A stretch of DNA of 64,000 nt from CAINVV01 sp037137375 (GCA_037137375.1 JBAXKJ010000013.1:62001-126000); one strand, 5' to 3'; shown: positions 26,421 through 36,676, numbered from the stretch's first letter. Numbers and translations are program-made. Notes: a model not told the origin generated them from the letters alone.

Positions 26421-29198
26421 TTATAATTTAGAAATGAAGGAATATTCTCCGGAGCCGATTTCACATACAGCCCTGGAATGGTCCATCTTTATAAATTTAA
26501 CTCCTTTGGCAGACAATAATTTTTCTCCGCTTTCAGAGATGCTATTCTGCGAAGTGGCCGGGATATAAACAGTCGCCGTTGTATTTCCGGGAACGGTGAT
26601 TTTCCAGGTAAAGCTCTGATTTTCCTTTTTCCATTCACTCTTTATCAAACCAAATTTTGAATTGTAGGATGCGTTCACGAAATTGAGACCTTCAATCATT
26701 TCCGGTTTCATGGTAATTTGTTTAAAACCGGGTTGGTCATTGCTTGATTTTATTCCGCCAAGGTGTTCATAATACCAGATTAGCAGGTCGCCGAGCATCA
26801 TGACATGGTTGTACGAATTCATGCTCGGGGCGGCAGTATTCCCGTTCCATAATTCCCAAATAGTAGTTGCCCCGTTTCCAACCATGTAACCCCATCCCGG
26901 ATAGGTTGTATTGGTAGCGACCCTGTAAGCCAGATCGGCTCTTCCGTTATCGGTCAAAGTTCGCATCAGCCATTGAATTCCGATCAAACCACAACTTAAA
27001 TGTCCATCATTTTTTATCGCTACCATATCAATAACCGTCTTTAGTACACGATCCTTTTGTCCTTCAGGAACCATTTCAAAGTACAAAGGCAGAAGGTTGT
27101 CAGTCAGCGTATTGTTACCATAGGAGGCCTGTTCAGCATGATAGAATTCCTTATTGAAAGCATCTTTCACTTTCTCTGATAACGAGGCAAATTTCTCCAC
27201 ATCAGCCCCGTTGCCGGTTACCTTCGCAAATTTCTGCATCAATTGCAGAAAATAATAGTGATAAGCCGTGGAAATCAGCATACTGGGATGCTTTACGTCT
27301 GCACTTTTGCCGCGTCCTTCTTCTATGGTAGCAGGTGGAGGGCACCAATCGCCATAGGAGTCTTTGGTCAAAATGTAATTTTTGTTCATGTAGTGGTCCT
27401 GCATGTAATCCAGCCATTTTTTCATCGCCGGGTAATGTTTTTCAATTACCATGATATCGCCATATTGACGGTAGAGCATATCAGAAACTAGCAGATAGGC
27501 TCCGCACCAGGTCATATTGTCGCTGTAATAATGCCAGAAGGCGGGAGCCACATCAGGGATGGAACCATCAGCCTTTTGGGAATATTGAATGTCGTCTAAC
27601 CATTTGGCATAGAACAACTCATTATTAAATGCGAAACTCTCACCATAAGCACCGGTTGAGCGGTCGCCCAGCCAGGGCTGACGCTCGTTGCGCTGAGGAC
27701 AATCGACCGGCATGCCTTTGTAGTTACTTTTTATGCTCCAGCATGCATTTTTATAAATCTGGTTGATGAGCGTATTCGAGGTATCGAAACTGCCGGAGTT
27801 TTCCATTTCATCGTACACTACCCTCCCTTCGAAATTTTCGATGGAAGGGGTTCCGGGGAAACCGGAAATCTCGACATAGCGAAATCCATGATAGACGAAG
27901 GATGGCTCCCAGGATTCTTCCTGACTGCCCTTTAAAGTATAAACATCGGTAGCCTTTGCATCGCGCAGATTGGCCGGAAACAGCTCCCCTTTTTCGGTTA
28001 AAATCTCGCCAAAACGCAAGGTTACCTGTGATCCTTTCTTTCCGCTAACTTTCATTTTAACCCAGCCGGCCAGGTTCTGTCCCATGTCCATGATGAAAAC
28101 GCCCGGCCGAAGTTCTTTGATGGAGACAGGTTTCATTGTCTCCATTACTTTCATGTTTCTATTTAATTGAGCCTCGTATTCCCCGCCAGGTTCCTGAACA
28201 CATTCAGCCGGCAGCCATTTGCTCTCCTCAAATCCGGGTTGATCCCATCCCGACATTTCTTTTCTGGCATCATATTCTTCCCCATCGTATTCATTGTTGC
28301 TGCGGATCGGACCATCAGGTGTGCCTTTCCAGGATTCATCGGTTTTTATTACCTCCTTTGTTCCGTCGGCAAATTCAATTTCTAGCTGAAGCAGCATTTT
28401 GGGGTAACCAAATGTTTTAATCTTATAGGGTTTTTCTTTCTGCCGCATGGTATAATACCGGCCATTCCCGAGTATGGTTCCAATCGCATTCCGGCCCTTT
28501 TTAACCATGCCACTCACATTGAATACGTTGTATTTTACGTTTTTTGTATAATCTGTCGGTGAAGGCGCCAATACCTGGTCCCCGATTTTTCGGCCATTGA
28601 TACTGAGTTCGTAAAGTCCGAGCCCGATGATATAGACTTTGGCCTTCTTTACATCCTTCGTGGCAACAAATTCTTTCCTGAAATAGCGCGCGGAAAGGGT
28701 TGAAAATTTAGTTTCATGGTCCCACGCAAAAGCACGGTCAAAACCAATCCAGCGTCCTTTCCAGTCATCAGTATATAAAAAACCCATACCCCAGTAGGCA
28801 GGTCCGCTCCAGTTGCTTTCGCCTTTTTGAGTCCAGACTTTAACTTTCCAAAAACATTCCGAGCCACTCTTAAGTGCTTTCCCACTATATTTTACACCAA
28901 TCGAATTGCCTGATTGAATTTTTCCGGAATCCCACAAGTCTCCTTCATTACTATCCAGTTTTTCTTTTGAACTTGAAACCAATACCTGGTATCCCATCTG
29001 ACTAATTCCACGATCTGTTCCGGAAATTTCCCAACTCAAAACTGGATTTCTGACATTTATCCCTTCAGGATGAAAAATCATTTCCGTACGAAGGCCTTTT
29101 ACTTGCAAACCTTCGGCCATCAACCTTGTGCCCGAAAAAAAGGTAACGAGGAGGCAGGCAGTTATCAGAAAAAAATTAGCAGGCAGTTTCTTCATCAT
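26421..29198 (-). CDS. GH78-family alpha-L-rhamnosidase, exported
   Basis: The 925 residues begin with a signal peptide (FFLITACLLVTFFSGTRLMA). Domains in order are a fibronectin-like N-terminus (about 30-130, with VLSWEISGTDRGISQMGYQ), a carbohydrate-binding jelly-roll with APSPTDYTKNVKYNVFNVS, a second beta domain, and the (alpha/alpha)6 barrel from about 470. The catalytic loop DCPQRNERQPWLGDRS contains the acid Glu region of the family. GLIGIQWLMRTLTDNG and YPGWGYMVGNGATTIWELWNG follow, the latter carrying the second catalytic Glu. A C-terminal beta domain closes the chain. It starts three bases after the GH28 stop, so the two are co-transcribed. GH78 plus GH28 is a common rhamnogalacturonan pair. 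Confidence 0.94.
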   Translation of the reverse strand: MMKKLPANFFLITACLLVTFFSGTRLMAEGLQVKGLRTEMIFHPEGINVRNPVLSWEISGTDRGISQMGYQVLVSSSKEKLDSNEGDLWDSGKIQSGNSIGVKYSGKALKSGSECFWKVKVWTQKGESNWSGPAYWGMGFLYTDDWKGRWIGFDRAFAWDHETKFSTLSARYFRKEFVATKDVKKAKVYIIGLGLYELSINGRKIGDQVLAPSPTDYTKNVKYNVFNVSGMVKKGRNAIGTILGNGRYYTMRQKEKPYKIKTFGYPKMLLQLEIEFADGTKEVIKTDESWKGTPDGPIRSNNEYDGEEYDARKEMSGWDQPGFEESKWLPAECVQEPGGEYEAQLNRNMKVMETMKPVSIKELRPGVFIMDMGQNLAGWVKMKVSGKKGSQVTLRFGEILTEKGELFPANLRDAKATDVYTLKGSQEESWEPSFVYHGFRYVEISGFPGTPSIENFEGRVVYDEMENSGSFDTSNTLINQIYKNACWSIKSNYKGMPVDCPQRNERQPWLGDRSTGAYGESFAFNNELFYAKWLDDIQYSQKADGSIPDVAPAFWHYYSDNMTWCGAYLLVSDMLYRQYGDIMVIEKHYPAMKKWLDYMQDHYMNKNYILTKDSYGDWCPPPATIEEGRGKSADVKHPSMLISTAYHYYFLQLMQKFAKVTGNGADVEKFASLSEKVKDAFNKEFYHAEQASYGNNTLTDNLLPLYFEMVPEGQKDRVLKTVIDMVAIKNDGHLSCGLIGIQWLMRTLTDNGRADLAYRVATNTTYPGWGYMVGNGATTIWELWNGNTAAPSMNSYNHVMMLGDLLIWYYEHLGGIKSSNDQPGFKQITMKPEMIEGLNFVNASYNSKFGLIKSEWKKENQSFTWKITVPGNTTATVYIPATSQNSISESGEKLLSAKGVKFIKMDHSRAVCEIGSGEYSFISKL

Positions 29199-29201
29199 CG
29201 C

Positions 29202-30536
29202 TTATTCAAGTGAAATTTTCTTTCCATTTACAAAGACTTCATTCAGCCTGATCCTTTGGTAATTCTGAAACTGACACTCTTCTTTTGCCTGAAGGTTGAT
29301 GTTGGTCAGTGCGATATCTGTGATGGGTGACTCTTCCAATCCTCTGATTCTTATAGGAATACGGACATCCGTACCCGTCATGTTGCTGATGTTGATATTT
29401 CTGAATACAGGGGTTCTCTCACTCATAGGTTCGACAGGCATTTTAGAATAATACAGGTCCATGATAATGGCTTCCTCTTTGATGTTACGCATCACAATGT
29501 TGTTCACCTGAATATCCTCCACAACGCCTCCCCTTCCCCGGGTCGATTTGATCCGAATACCGCGGTCTGTTCCATCGAACACACAGTTGCTGATGACAAC
29601 TTTTCTCACACTGCCACTCATTTCGCTGCCAATCACCACGCCACCATGTCCTGAAAGCATGGTGCAATTGGTAATGGTGATATTTTCATTGGGTCCATTC
29701 AGCTTCCGGCCTTGCAGGTCACGACCACTCTTAAGGGTAATACAGTCATCGCCGACCGAAATGTGACAGTTCGAAATATGCACGTAGCGGCACGACTCAG
29801 GATTGATCCCGTCGGTATTCGGGGAAGGTGGATTGTTGATGGTTATTTTATCGATGGTCACATTCTCGGAAAACTCAGGATTGACCGTCCAGAAAGGCGA
29901 ATTGACAAGCGTGATCCCCTCAATTTTCACGTTCTTACAACGAATAAGTTGAATGAGCGGCGGACGGAAAAAGCGACGTTGCAGGGAAGGAATGTAATCT
30001 TCGTTCGTTTCTGCATAAAGGGCTTTTACATCGTTTGCATTATCCCACATGAGCTGATATTTGTTGATATCCTGCTTCCCTTTATTTTTCAGATTCGTGG
30101 TGACACGGAAGAACTCGTCCCACCATTTTTTCCCCTGTCCGTCTATTTTTCCTTCACCTTTGATGGTGATATGTTCGGCATCTGCCGCATAAATCAGAGG
30201 ATTAAAGCTCTTCATCAGAATTCCTTCGTGCCGCATTTCAACGAAGGGCAGGTAGTCATCGAAATTATCCGAAAACAGAAGCGTTGCCCCTGCTTCCAAT
30301 TCGATGGTGATGTTACTTTTAAGCCTGATCGCTCCGGTCAGATATAGTCCCGATGGGAAAAACAAGGTACCACCACCATTGGCATTCAGCTTATTGATGG
30401 TTGTATTAATCAACACAGTATTCAGTTTCGAACCTGTAATATTGGCGCCGGCCTTTTGCATATCGATTCGCTCAGCACGAAGAACTGAAACACACAACAG
30501 TAGCATAATAGCTATTAATCTAATTTTTAAGCTCAT
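29202..30536 (-). CDS. GH28-family polygalacturonase or rhamnogalacturonan hydrolase, exported
   Basis: The 444 residues have a signal peptide (LIAIMLLLCVSVLRA) and a right-handed beta-helix. All four GH28 signature blocks are present: NTDG in SPNTDGINPESC, the Asp pair in VGDDCITLKSG, the His in SGHGGVVIGSEMSG, and RIK in RGIRIKSTRGRGG. The family hydrolyses alpha-galacturonosyl linkages by inversion. Presence of GH78 immediately downstream suggests a rhamnogalacturonan or a rhamnose-capped galacturonide as substrate, but homogalacturonan cannot be excluded. The gene is preceded by the (alpha/alpha)6 hydrolase with a 26-base gap. Confidence 0.94.
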   Translation of the reverse strand: MSLKIRLIAIMLLLCVSVLRAERIDMQKAGANITGSKLNTVLINTTINKLNANGGGTLFFPSGLYLTGAIRLKSNITIELEAGATLLFSDNFDDYLPFVEMRHEGILMKSFNPLIYAADAEHITIKGEGKIDGQGKKWWDEFFRVTTNLKNKGKQDINKYQLMWDNANDVKALYAETNEDYIPSLQRRFFRPPLIQLIRCKNVKIEGITLVNSPFWTVNPEFSENVTIDKITINNPPSPNTDGINPESCRYVHISNCHISVGDDCITLKSGRDLQGRKLNGPNENITITNCTMLSGHGGVVIGSEMSGSVRKVVISNCVFDGTDRGIRIKSTRGRGGVVEDIQVNNIVMRNIKEEAIIMDLYYSKMPVEPMSERTPVFRNINISNMTGTDVRIPIRIRGLEESPITDIALTNINLQAKEECQFQNYQRIRLNEVFVNGKKISLE

Positions 30537-30562
30537 ATGTATATAGTATTAAATTGATTCAT

Positions 30563-32143
30563 CTAATTTATTAAAGCGCCTTCACACACTAATTTTGTAA
30601 GTTTATCGGTTCGACCGACTTCTTTCCCGTTCACAAAAACCACTAGTCCCTTTCCCTTGCCATATTTAGAGCCATCCTTATCCCACAAGATAGTAATCGT
30701 TTTGCCATGATACATGACCTGATCCAAACAAAACCAGTTCCATTTTCCGGCCGGGACCAAAGGGTTAACCTCAAGAGTCTGATCAGCCCGTGGTCGCAAA
30801 CCTACTAAACCTGTAATGATCAAATCGTTAAAAGTGGAATGATTGTAATAGCGGCTGCGCTCCTGGTCACCTTTCAACCAGGCGCCGGTCGTTTCGTCGA
30901 GGTATTCTCCTACATAGGGACGTCCTCGCTTGTATTGCGACTCTACATATTTCTCCAACTGACTGAAATAGACCGAATCATTGACAACCGCAGTTTCACC
31001 CTGATTGATCCAGTTGGCCATCCCGGTGAGGGTTTGAGCGGTGGCAAATGGCCAGATCGCTCCATCCCACTCGCAGTTGCAGCAACCGTGTGTCCTGAAC
31101 AATGGATGGCTTCGTTCGGCTGTCGTCAATCCAAATGGGGCCAAAAACCCTTTCACTGTCTTCACCTGAGCCCATGCCTGTTCGTGTTGTTTACCGGGTA
31201 AATTAAAATACCAGGGAATCAGTCCGATCTCCTCCCTGACTTTGGCAAATGAGCCATCTTCTTTAACCGTTTCGAAAAACTGACTTTCCGGATTCCATAA
31301 TTTCTGGTATATCAGTTTCTTAAGGGTATCGGCTTTAGCCTGAAATAATACTGAACCTACCTTGTCACCCGCAACTTCAGCCATCTTACTCATTGCCGCA
31401 GCGTTACCAAACATATAGCTATTGATGGTAGGACGTGCATTCTTCACCTTACGGCCCCCGCTGATTTGTTCTTCCATGCCATCCCTCACATCGAACTGCC
31501 AAAACAACCCATTAGGCAATCGTTTTACTTTTTCCCATTGTGTGTAGTCGTCCTTCAAGTCAGGCAACATATCTGTTAAATAATTAACGTCTTTGTCCAC
31601 CAGGTATTTTTGCAACAAGGCGTAAGGAGTCCAGCTACTGAAAACACTCAGTTTCGTCATAGGTTTGCCTTCATTTCCCCGGTACCACACATGAACGTAC
31701 TGGTCAAGGTATTTCGAATCACGTAACCAGCGAGCCTCCGTGATGTGGTGCCCCAGCGCGGAACTGATCAGGTTGTATTTGTCGGAATAAGTGCGTTGAA
31801 TCAGAAACTCAGTAAATGCGTATCCCGTAGGAGTTTCCTTGAGATGTTTGCGCAGAGTCCACCATCGGAAATAAAACATTTCCTCGAAATTATCCTGCGG
31901 ACATTCAAACAACGGAATATTCTCTTTCATCCAATCCCATGCTCTTGCATTCGGAATGGCCTGCGCGATGTTCTCCTCCTCCATCCGGTTGAAATATTCG
32001 ACGTAATGACGGAAATCGTCGGCTCTCAGGATGGGTTTTGCAGTCTTTACCTTTCCTCCTGAAATGGCAGAAAATGGAGCAATAACCAAGAGAGCGAAGA
32101 ATCCCGCTAAAGCAAAGAGTGCTATTTTTCTGTTTTTTATCAT
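30563..32143 (-). CDS. Exported (alpha/alpha)6-barrel glycoside hydrolase, MGH1/GH63-like
   Basis: The 526 residues start with a signal peptide (ALFALAGFFALLVIAPFSAISG). The rest resembles the six-hairpin glycosidases related to trehalase, GH63 and the mannosylglycerate-hydrolase-like domain: EEMFYFRWWTLRKHLKET, SALGHHITEARWLRDSKYL, QFDVRDGMEEQISGG, GCCNCEWDGAIWPFATAQT and YYNHSTFNDLIITGLVGLR. Candidate acids are the Asp in DVRDGMEE and the Glu/Asp in NCEWDGA. The activity is unknown. It sits six bases after the large propeller protein and before GH28 and GH78, suggesting action on the same pectic substrate. It is a good candidate for an uncharacterised specificity. Confidence 0.75.
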   Translation of the reverse strand: MIKNRKIALFALAGFFALLVIAPFSAISGGKVKTAKPILRADDFRHYVEYFNRMEEENIAQAIPNARAWDWMKENIPLFECPQDNFEEMFYFRWWTLRKHLKETPTGYAFTEFLIQRTYSDKYNLISSALGHHITEARWLRDSKYLDQYVHVWYRGNEGKPMTKLSVFSSWTPYALLQKYLVDKDVNYLTDMLPDLKDDYTQWEKVKRLPNGLFWQFDVRDGMEEQISGGRKVKNARPTINSYMFGNAAAMSKMAEVAGDKVGSVLFQAKADTLKKLIYQKLWNPESQFFETVKEDGSFAKVREEIGLIPWYFNLPGKQHEQAWAQVKTVKGFLAPFGLTTAERSHPLFRTHGCCNCEWDGAIWPFATAQTLTGMANWINQGETAVVNDSVYFSQLEKYVESQYKRGRPYVGEYLDETTGAWLKGDQERSRYYNHSTFNDLIITGLVGLRPRADQTLEVNPLVPAGKWNWFCLDQVMYHGKTITILWDKDGSKYGKGKGLVVFVNGKEVGRTDKLTKLVCEGALIN

Positions 32144-32149
32144 GACCGT

Positions 32150-34855
32150 CTATTTCCAGGTTTTTACTGAACTGATCCACCATTTTGCCTCTGCCAATGG
32201 TTTTCCATCCTGCTTCACATCGAAATCCTGATCGGTTGGTGTATCCACATTTGGGTATCGGCGAACTTCTCCCGTGCGGAAGACAAGCTGCTGCAAACTG
32301 GCGACAGGAGCGTAAAATAGTCCGTTGCCAACTTTTTTGCCGTCAACAAAAACCTCGAAATATCTGGTTGAAGTCTGGGCTTCAATGCGGATTGTATATT
32401 TCTGGTTGGCCTGGTACTTTGTCAACTCTTTCATGCGATAGCCGGCTTTCGTCTTGATCGTGCCGTCGGCATCAAAAACCAGCCGCAAGGCTGCCGTGTT
32501 CTTTTCATTCTGAAGCTCGATATAGAGGTTTCCATGATTGTTTTGCCCGGACTCAATCTTAAATTCAACGGAAATTTTTTCTGATGGCGGGAATAATCGC
32601 TGCGCGATAGCATAATCAAAATTATCCTTATCCTTTAAAGACAGGCATTTCAGTCCGTTATGATTTTCGATACCTACCTTTGCCCATGCCGGAGAGTAGA
32701 TGTTCCAGTTCTGTAACTCCCTATTTTCAGGCAATGTGGAGAAGTCGTCGTCGACCTGACTATTCGCAACTGATTGAACCGGCACAGGAATGGATGAAAC
32801 CCAGATATCCTCTTTGTTTTCGCTGTATGCGACCCAAAGTTTTCCATCCTTTGGTTTACCGTCCCGCTCCTGAATGCCGCGAACATATTGAGGACCATAT
32901 GATTTGTAGCTTCCACCGTAACGCATAGTCGGAATTTCACCATTCACAAGTAACAGATTTTTGTAATCCAAACCATCATCGCTCACCGAAATCGCCAATG
33001 GCCATCTGAAATCGGAAGGATTGTAAACCGTTGCATATTTCCCGTCAGAAGTTCGTTGTCCCCAAATTTTGGCATTGCTGTTGACAAATCCGGGAGCCCT
33101 TTGTGGCTTAGTCCAACTCTTACCCTGATCTGTACTGGTAGCGGTCAGCGCATTTTTCCAAAGACCTACCACATCCAAATTGGGCAGATGATAATAGCTC
33201 AAAGCCTTGTGATCGTCGTTCAAAACAATCAAAGGATCATCCCGGTCGGACTCTTCGTTCCATTGCTGGGTTTGCAATGGATCGGCCAGCACCTGGTTGC
33301 AAATATTTACAAAACCCTTGTCCTTGCTCTTGGTGAAGAACGGATAATCCGTATTTTTTTCATTCCATCCATGGTTGTACCGGATAAAATAAATCGGACC
33401 AAACGATCCATCCTTATATATTTCACGCACTACACGGCCAATTCCATACCCATCGTTCGGTCCATCGTGTGGATTCAGACAAATTCCATAATAACCAAAA
33501 GCCAGCATCCGCTGATCGTCGGAAACATAAAAGCCCGTTCGCTGGTGCATCACTGCAAACATATTTTTAGTGACGGCAGTTTCGCCCGGTTGAGTTATGC
33601 CATCCGGCACTTTGTATTGTGGGAATATCACAACCGGTTTGCCCCAGTTTTCCCCATCCGGGGATTTAACCAGCAAAGTATGCCCCGGGGGAACATGTTC
33701 CCCGATAGAATCGCTGAGGTATTCGAGGTAAAACATATTGTTCCAGTATGCCAGCATCGGAGCATGGTTGTAAGTCCAGCCACAGCCTTCTGCCTGGTCA
33801 GGAAATTCGCGGTTGGCGCGCAACACCTGGATGCTGTGGACACCCATTGCCGGACTGAGTTGCCCGTGATGATAATCCGGATTATTCAATGTTTTCCCTG
33901 AGTAATGAACCTGTTCCTGACCAGCACGATGAGCATTTTTCAAACCTTCCACAATTTTTTCATCCACCATGAATATCGTTCCGTGCTTGTGACCCTTTGG
34001 CAAGGAAATCTGCTCAGTTACATCTTCAAATTTTAAGAAATCCCTGGTTTTGACGGCACCATATTTGGCTTCCCCATACATATCAAAATAGACCAGGAAT
34101 TCATCTCCAACTTTGGCAACGGTCGGACCTTCGCTCTTAAATGGAGTGAAGGGTTCAGAACTTTTACTCCACGGTCCCAGAGGTGATTTGCTAAAAGAAA
34201 CCCTTATATTCCGGTATGGACGGGTGTTATCCTTGTGCACCAAAACGTAATCCTTCTTTCCTCTGCAAACTATCATGGCATCGATCACACTAAAATGAGG
34301 ATCGAAATAGAGCTTTGTTTGGGAGAAAGTCTTAAAATCTTTGGTCGTCATATAATACAACCGGTGGTTGTTTCGCTCTTCCTCCTCTCCTTTTTCAAAC
34401 TTAAATGGAATGGTTGAAGCCCAGACAATGATAAAATTTTTGCTCAGATCATCGTAGAAAAGTTCTGGAGCCCAGACGTTCACGGTAGTGGTGTCGTGAG
34501 TCATTGCCGGGATAAATTTCTCGGGCGACCAATGGATAAAGTCCCTGGTACTGGCGTAACCAAAGCCCAGATCGCTTCTCCACGAGGAGGTCCATACCAT
34601 ATGAAAAGTCCCATCCGGTCCCTGGACAACAGACGGGTCGCGCATCACCTTTTGTTGGCCGACTTCGGGTTTCAGGTAAGGACCACCCAAATCGTCCCAG
34701 TGGTAGCCGTCGATGCTTGATGCCAGATATAAACCTTCAATAGCAGGTTCGTGAAAGGTGCTGAAAAGGTACACTTTCTTTTGCGCCAAAGAGAAAAAAC
34801 TGACCAGCAGCAACGGGATGATAATATAGATTTTAAGGCCTTTTTTTATTTTCAT
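32150..34855 (-). CDS. Exported fused propeller protein: GH43-like half, sialidase-like half, LamG-like tail
   Basis: The 901 residues start with a signal peptide (IIIPLLLVSFFSLAQ). Residues about 28-330 look like a five-bladed GH43-type propeller with all three acids in place: Asp73 in MRDPSVVQ, the Asp in FSVIDAMIVC, and the Glu in SEGPTVAKVG; WAPELFYDDLSKNFIIVWA is also typical. Residues about 340-710 look like a second propeller with BNR/Asp-box-like turns (SPDGENWGKP, STDQGKSWTKP, SVSDDGLDYK), as in sialidase-type folds. Residues about 720-900 are a beta-sandwich resembling LamG or DUF1080-type domains (YFEVFVDGKKVGNGLF). I cannot name a family for the full chain. It follows the symporter gene after 120 bases and precedes the (alpha/alpha)6 hydrolase by six. 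Confidence 0.7.
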   Translation of the reverse strand: MKIKKGLKIYIIIPLLLVSFFSLAQKKVYLFSTFHEPAIEGLYLASSIDGYHWDDLGGPYLKPEVGQQKVMRDPSVVQGPDGTFHMVWTSSWRSDLGFGYASTRDFIHWSPEKFIPAMTHDTTTVNVWAPELFYDDLSKNFIIVWASTIPFKFEKGEEEERNNHRLYYMTTKDFKTFSQTKLYFDPHFSVIDAMIVCRGKKDYVLVHKDNTRPYRNIRVSFSKSPLGPWSKSSEPFTPFKSEGPTVAKVGDEFLVYFDMYGEAKYGAVKTRDFLKFEDVTEQISLPKGHKHGTIFMVDEKIVEGLKNAHRAGQEQVHYSGKTLNNPDYHHGQLSPAMGVHSIQVLRANREFPDQAEGCGWTYNHAPMLAYWNNMFYLEYLSDSIGEHVPPGHTLLVKSPDGENWGKPVVIFPQYKVPDGITQPGETAVTKNMFAVMHQRTGFYVSDDQRMLAFGYYGICLNPHDGPNDGYGIGRVVREIYKDGSFGPIYFIRYNHGWNEKNTDYPFFTKSKDKGFVNICNQVLADPLQTQQWNEESDRDDPLIVLNDDHKALSYYHLPNLDVVGLWKNALTATSTDQGKSWTKPQRAPGFVNSNAKIWGQRTSDGKYATVYNPSDFRWPLAISVSDDGLDYKNLLLVNGEIPTMRYGGSYKSYGPQYVRGIQERDGKPKDGKLWVAYSENKEDIWVSSIPVPVQSVANSQVDDDFSTLPENRELQNWNIYSPAWAKVGIENHNGLKCLSLKDKDNFDYAIAQRLFPPSEKISVEFKIESGQNNHGNLYIELQNEKNTAALRLVFDADGTIKTKAGYRMKELTKYQANQKYTIRIEAQTSTRYFEVFVDGKKVGNGLFYAPVASLQQLVFRTGEVRRYPNVDTPTDQDFDVKQDGKPLAEAKWWISSVKTWK

Positions 34856-34975
34856 TGACCAGGTTATAATAGTATTTATTAATGAGTAAAACGAATAAAA
34901 TTACTGAAAATTGTAAGTTCAACCTATCGTTGTTACCTAATATTTGATTTGGCACCAGGATGATAATTCATATGA

Positions 34976-36562
34976 TTAATGTCCATTAAACACGATGTAC
35001 AAGACTACCATCACTGCTGCCAATGCTCCCCAAAGCAACCAAACCCGTTTGGTCGGTTTAACCAGCTCGCCATGAATATCAGAATGTTCAAATACAACAC
35101 CCTTCCGGTTAATGAGAGAAATAACGATGGCCGAAACCATCAGAACAGCAAAAATATAGAAGGAGAGAAGCATATAATGCGGCCAGATCGGGTACTTATC
35201 CGGGGTAAAGACCCATAAATATAAAATACCCACCCCCAGACTAAAGGCGGAGCCGGCTGAAAGAATCAGGTTCACGGCCAATTGGGTTGTGCGTTTCCAG
35301 AAAACAGTAAGCAGGAAAACTACGGAAAGCGGTGGCGCTATAAAGCCCAGCACGGATTGGAAAACGTCAAAAAGGTTCAGACCTTTGATGTTGTCGATGG
35401 CCAAAGCCACTAAAACGGCAAACACGCAACCAACTACCACGACAATCCGGCCCATTCGGATAATTTCCTTATTGGTTGCCTGCGGCTTCATCTTTTTGAC
35501 ATAAACATCCATGGTAAAAACGGTACTGAGTGCATTCAACGACGACCCGATCGTTCCGACCAGCACGGCAATCAACACGACAATCACCAAGCCATTCATC
35601 CCCGGAGGAAACAAGTTCGTTACCATGGTCATGTAGGCTTCGTTCGGGTCTTTCAGCCCGGGAAAAAGAATGAAACAAAGCACACCGGTAAGGATAAACA
35701 GTGGAAGAGAGAGGATTTTCAACCATCCGATGAAGTTGACTCCAAGCTGTCCCTGTTCAAGATTTTTGGCTCCTAAAACCGACTGCACCATGGCCTGATC
35801 AGTACAGAAAAAAGCGATCGCCGCCACGGGATATCCCAGCAAAATAGCTACCCAAGGGTATTTCGGATCACTCGCCGGACGTACCAGGTTCCAGAATTCA
35901 GGAGGCACACTGTGGAAAACCTTGGAAAGTCCGCCAATTTTTGAGATCCCAAGAATCGTCAAAGTCAACGACACGCCAATCAGCAAAAGCATTTGAAAAA
36001 TATTGACTTTCGCGATGGCTTTTAATCCTCCTGCAAAGGTGAAGATTCCCGCGAAGGTTACCAGTACAATAATCGACTCCCACATTGGAATTCCGAGAAT
36101 CTGCCTTACCAGGAAACCTCCGGCAAACAACCCAAGCGAAAGCCATGAAATCAGGATTTTGATGAGTGCGTAAACCGCCAGAATATCACTGGTTGAACTT
36201 CCGTATCGGTTGCCCATAAATTCGGGCATGGTACTTACTTTGGCAGCGATGTAGCGCGGCGCAAACACTACCGCCAGCAAAAACAGGAAAATAAACGCAT
36301 AATAATCGAAGTTAACGGCCACGATACCAGTAGAAAATCCCACACTGGCAAAAGCCAATAACATGGATGGGCCCACATTGGTTCCCCACATGTTAAAACC
36401 GATGCTGCTCCATCCCAATGATTTGTTTGCGAGAAAAAGCGTCTCGTCCTTTTTCTTCCCTGAAAAACTCGCCCTAAACCCAATGATAAACAGGATCACC
36501 AGGTAGGCAATCACAATGAAATAATCCAGTGCAGTAAGTTGTTCAACGATGTTTCCCTTCAT
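34976..36562 (-). CDS. Sodium:solute symporter (SSS family)
   Basis: The 528 residues contain about 13-14 hydrophobic helices with no signal peptide. Family marks are the N-terminal LDYFIVIAYLVILFIIGF helix, FLANKSLGWSSIGFNMWGTNVG in the sodium-binding TM1 region, and the SSS signature around GSSLNALSTVFTMDVYVKKM. It would bring a sugar, sugar acid or glycoside into the cytoplasm with sodium. It is placed between a URO-D-like gene and the propeller protein gene, with 114 and 120 bases on either side, so it may have its own promoter; I see no clear one. It is one of three inner-membrane carriers in this run. Confidence 0.93.
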   Translation of the reverse strand: MKGNIVEQLTALDYFIVIAYLVILFIIGFRASFSGKKKDETLFLANKSLGWSSIGFNMWGTNVGPSMLLAFASVGFSTGIVAVNFDYYAFIFLFLLAVVFAPRYIAAKVSTMPEFMGNRYGSSTSDILAVYALIKILISWLSLGLFAGGFLVRQILGIPMWESIIVLVTFAGIFTFAGGLKAIAKVNIFQMLLLIGVSLTLTILGISKIGGLSKVFHSVPPEFWNLVRPASDPKYPWVAILLGYPVAAIAFFCTDQAMVQSVLGAKNLEQGQLGVNFIGWLKILSLPLFILTGVLCFILFPGLKDPNEAYMTMVTNLFPPGMNGLVIVVLIAVLVGTIGSSLNALSTVFTMDVYVKKMKPQATNKEIIRMGRIVVVVGCVFAVLVALAIDNIKGLNLFDVFQSVLGFIAPPLSVVFLLTVFWKRTTQLAVNLILSAGSAFSLGVGILYLWVFTPDKYPIWPHYMLLSFYIFAVLMVSAIVISLINRKGVVFEHSDIHGELVKPTKRVWLLWGALAAVMVVLYIVFNGH

Positions 36563-36676
36563 TATTCTTGTGTTAGTCTTATTTGTTTAGTGATATTGTA
36601 TACTGCGTTGCACATCATGAATCTTGCGTCAAATTTCGTAAGTCATGCGTCGTCTGTTGTGCGGACAAATTAATTC

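Noticed and set aside
29712..30347. 211-residue open frame on the plus strand
   Set aside because: It is antisense to GH28, whose catalytic motifs are complete.
33056..33901. 281-residue open frame on the plus strand
   Set aside because: It is antisense to the propeller gene, has no recognisable domain or signal peptide, and its composition mirrors the coding strand opposite.
36563..36676. Possible short repeats (TTGCGTCA and ATGCGTCG) before the symporter-side gene end
   Set aside because: Two loosely similar octamers without regular spacing are not enough to call a repeat or operator.
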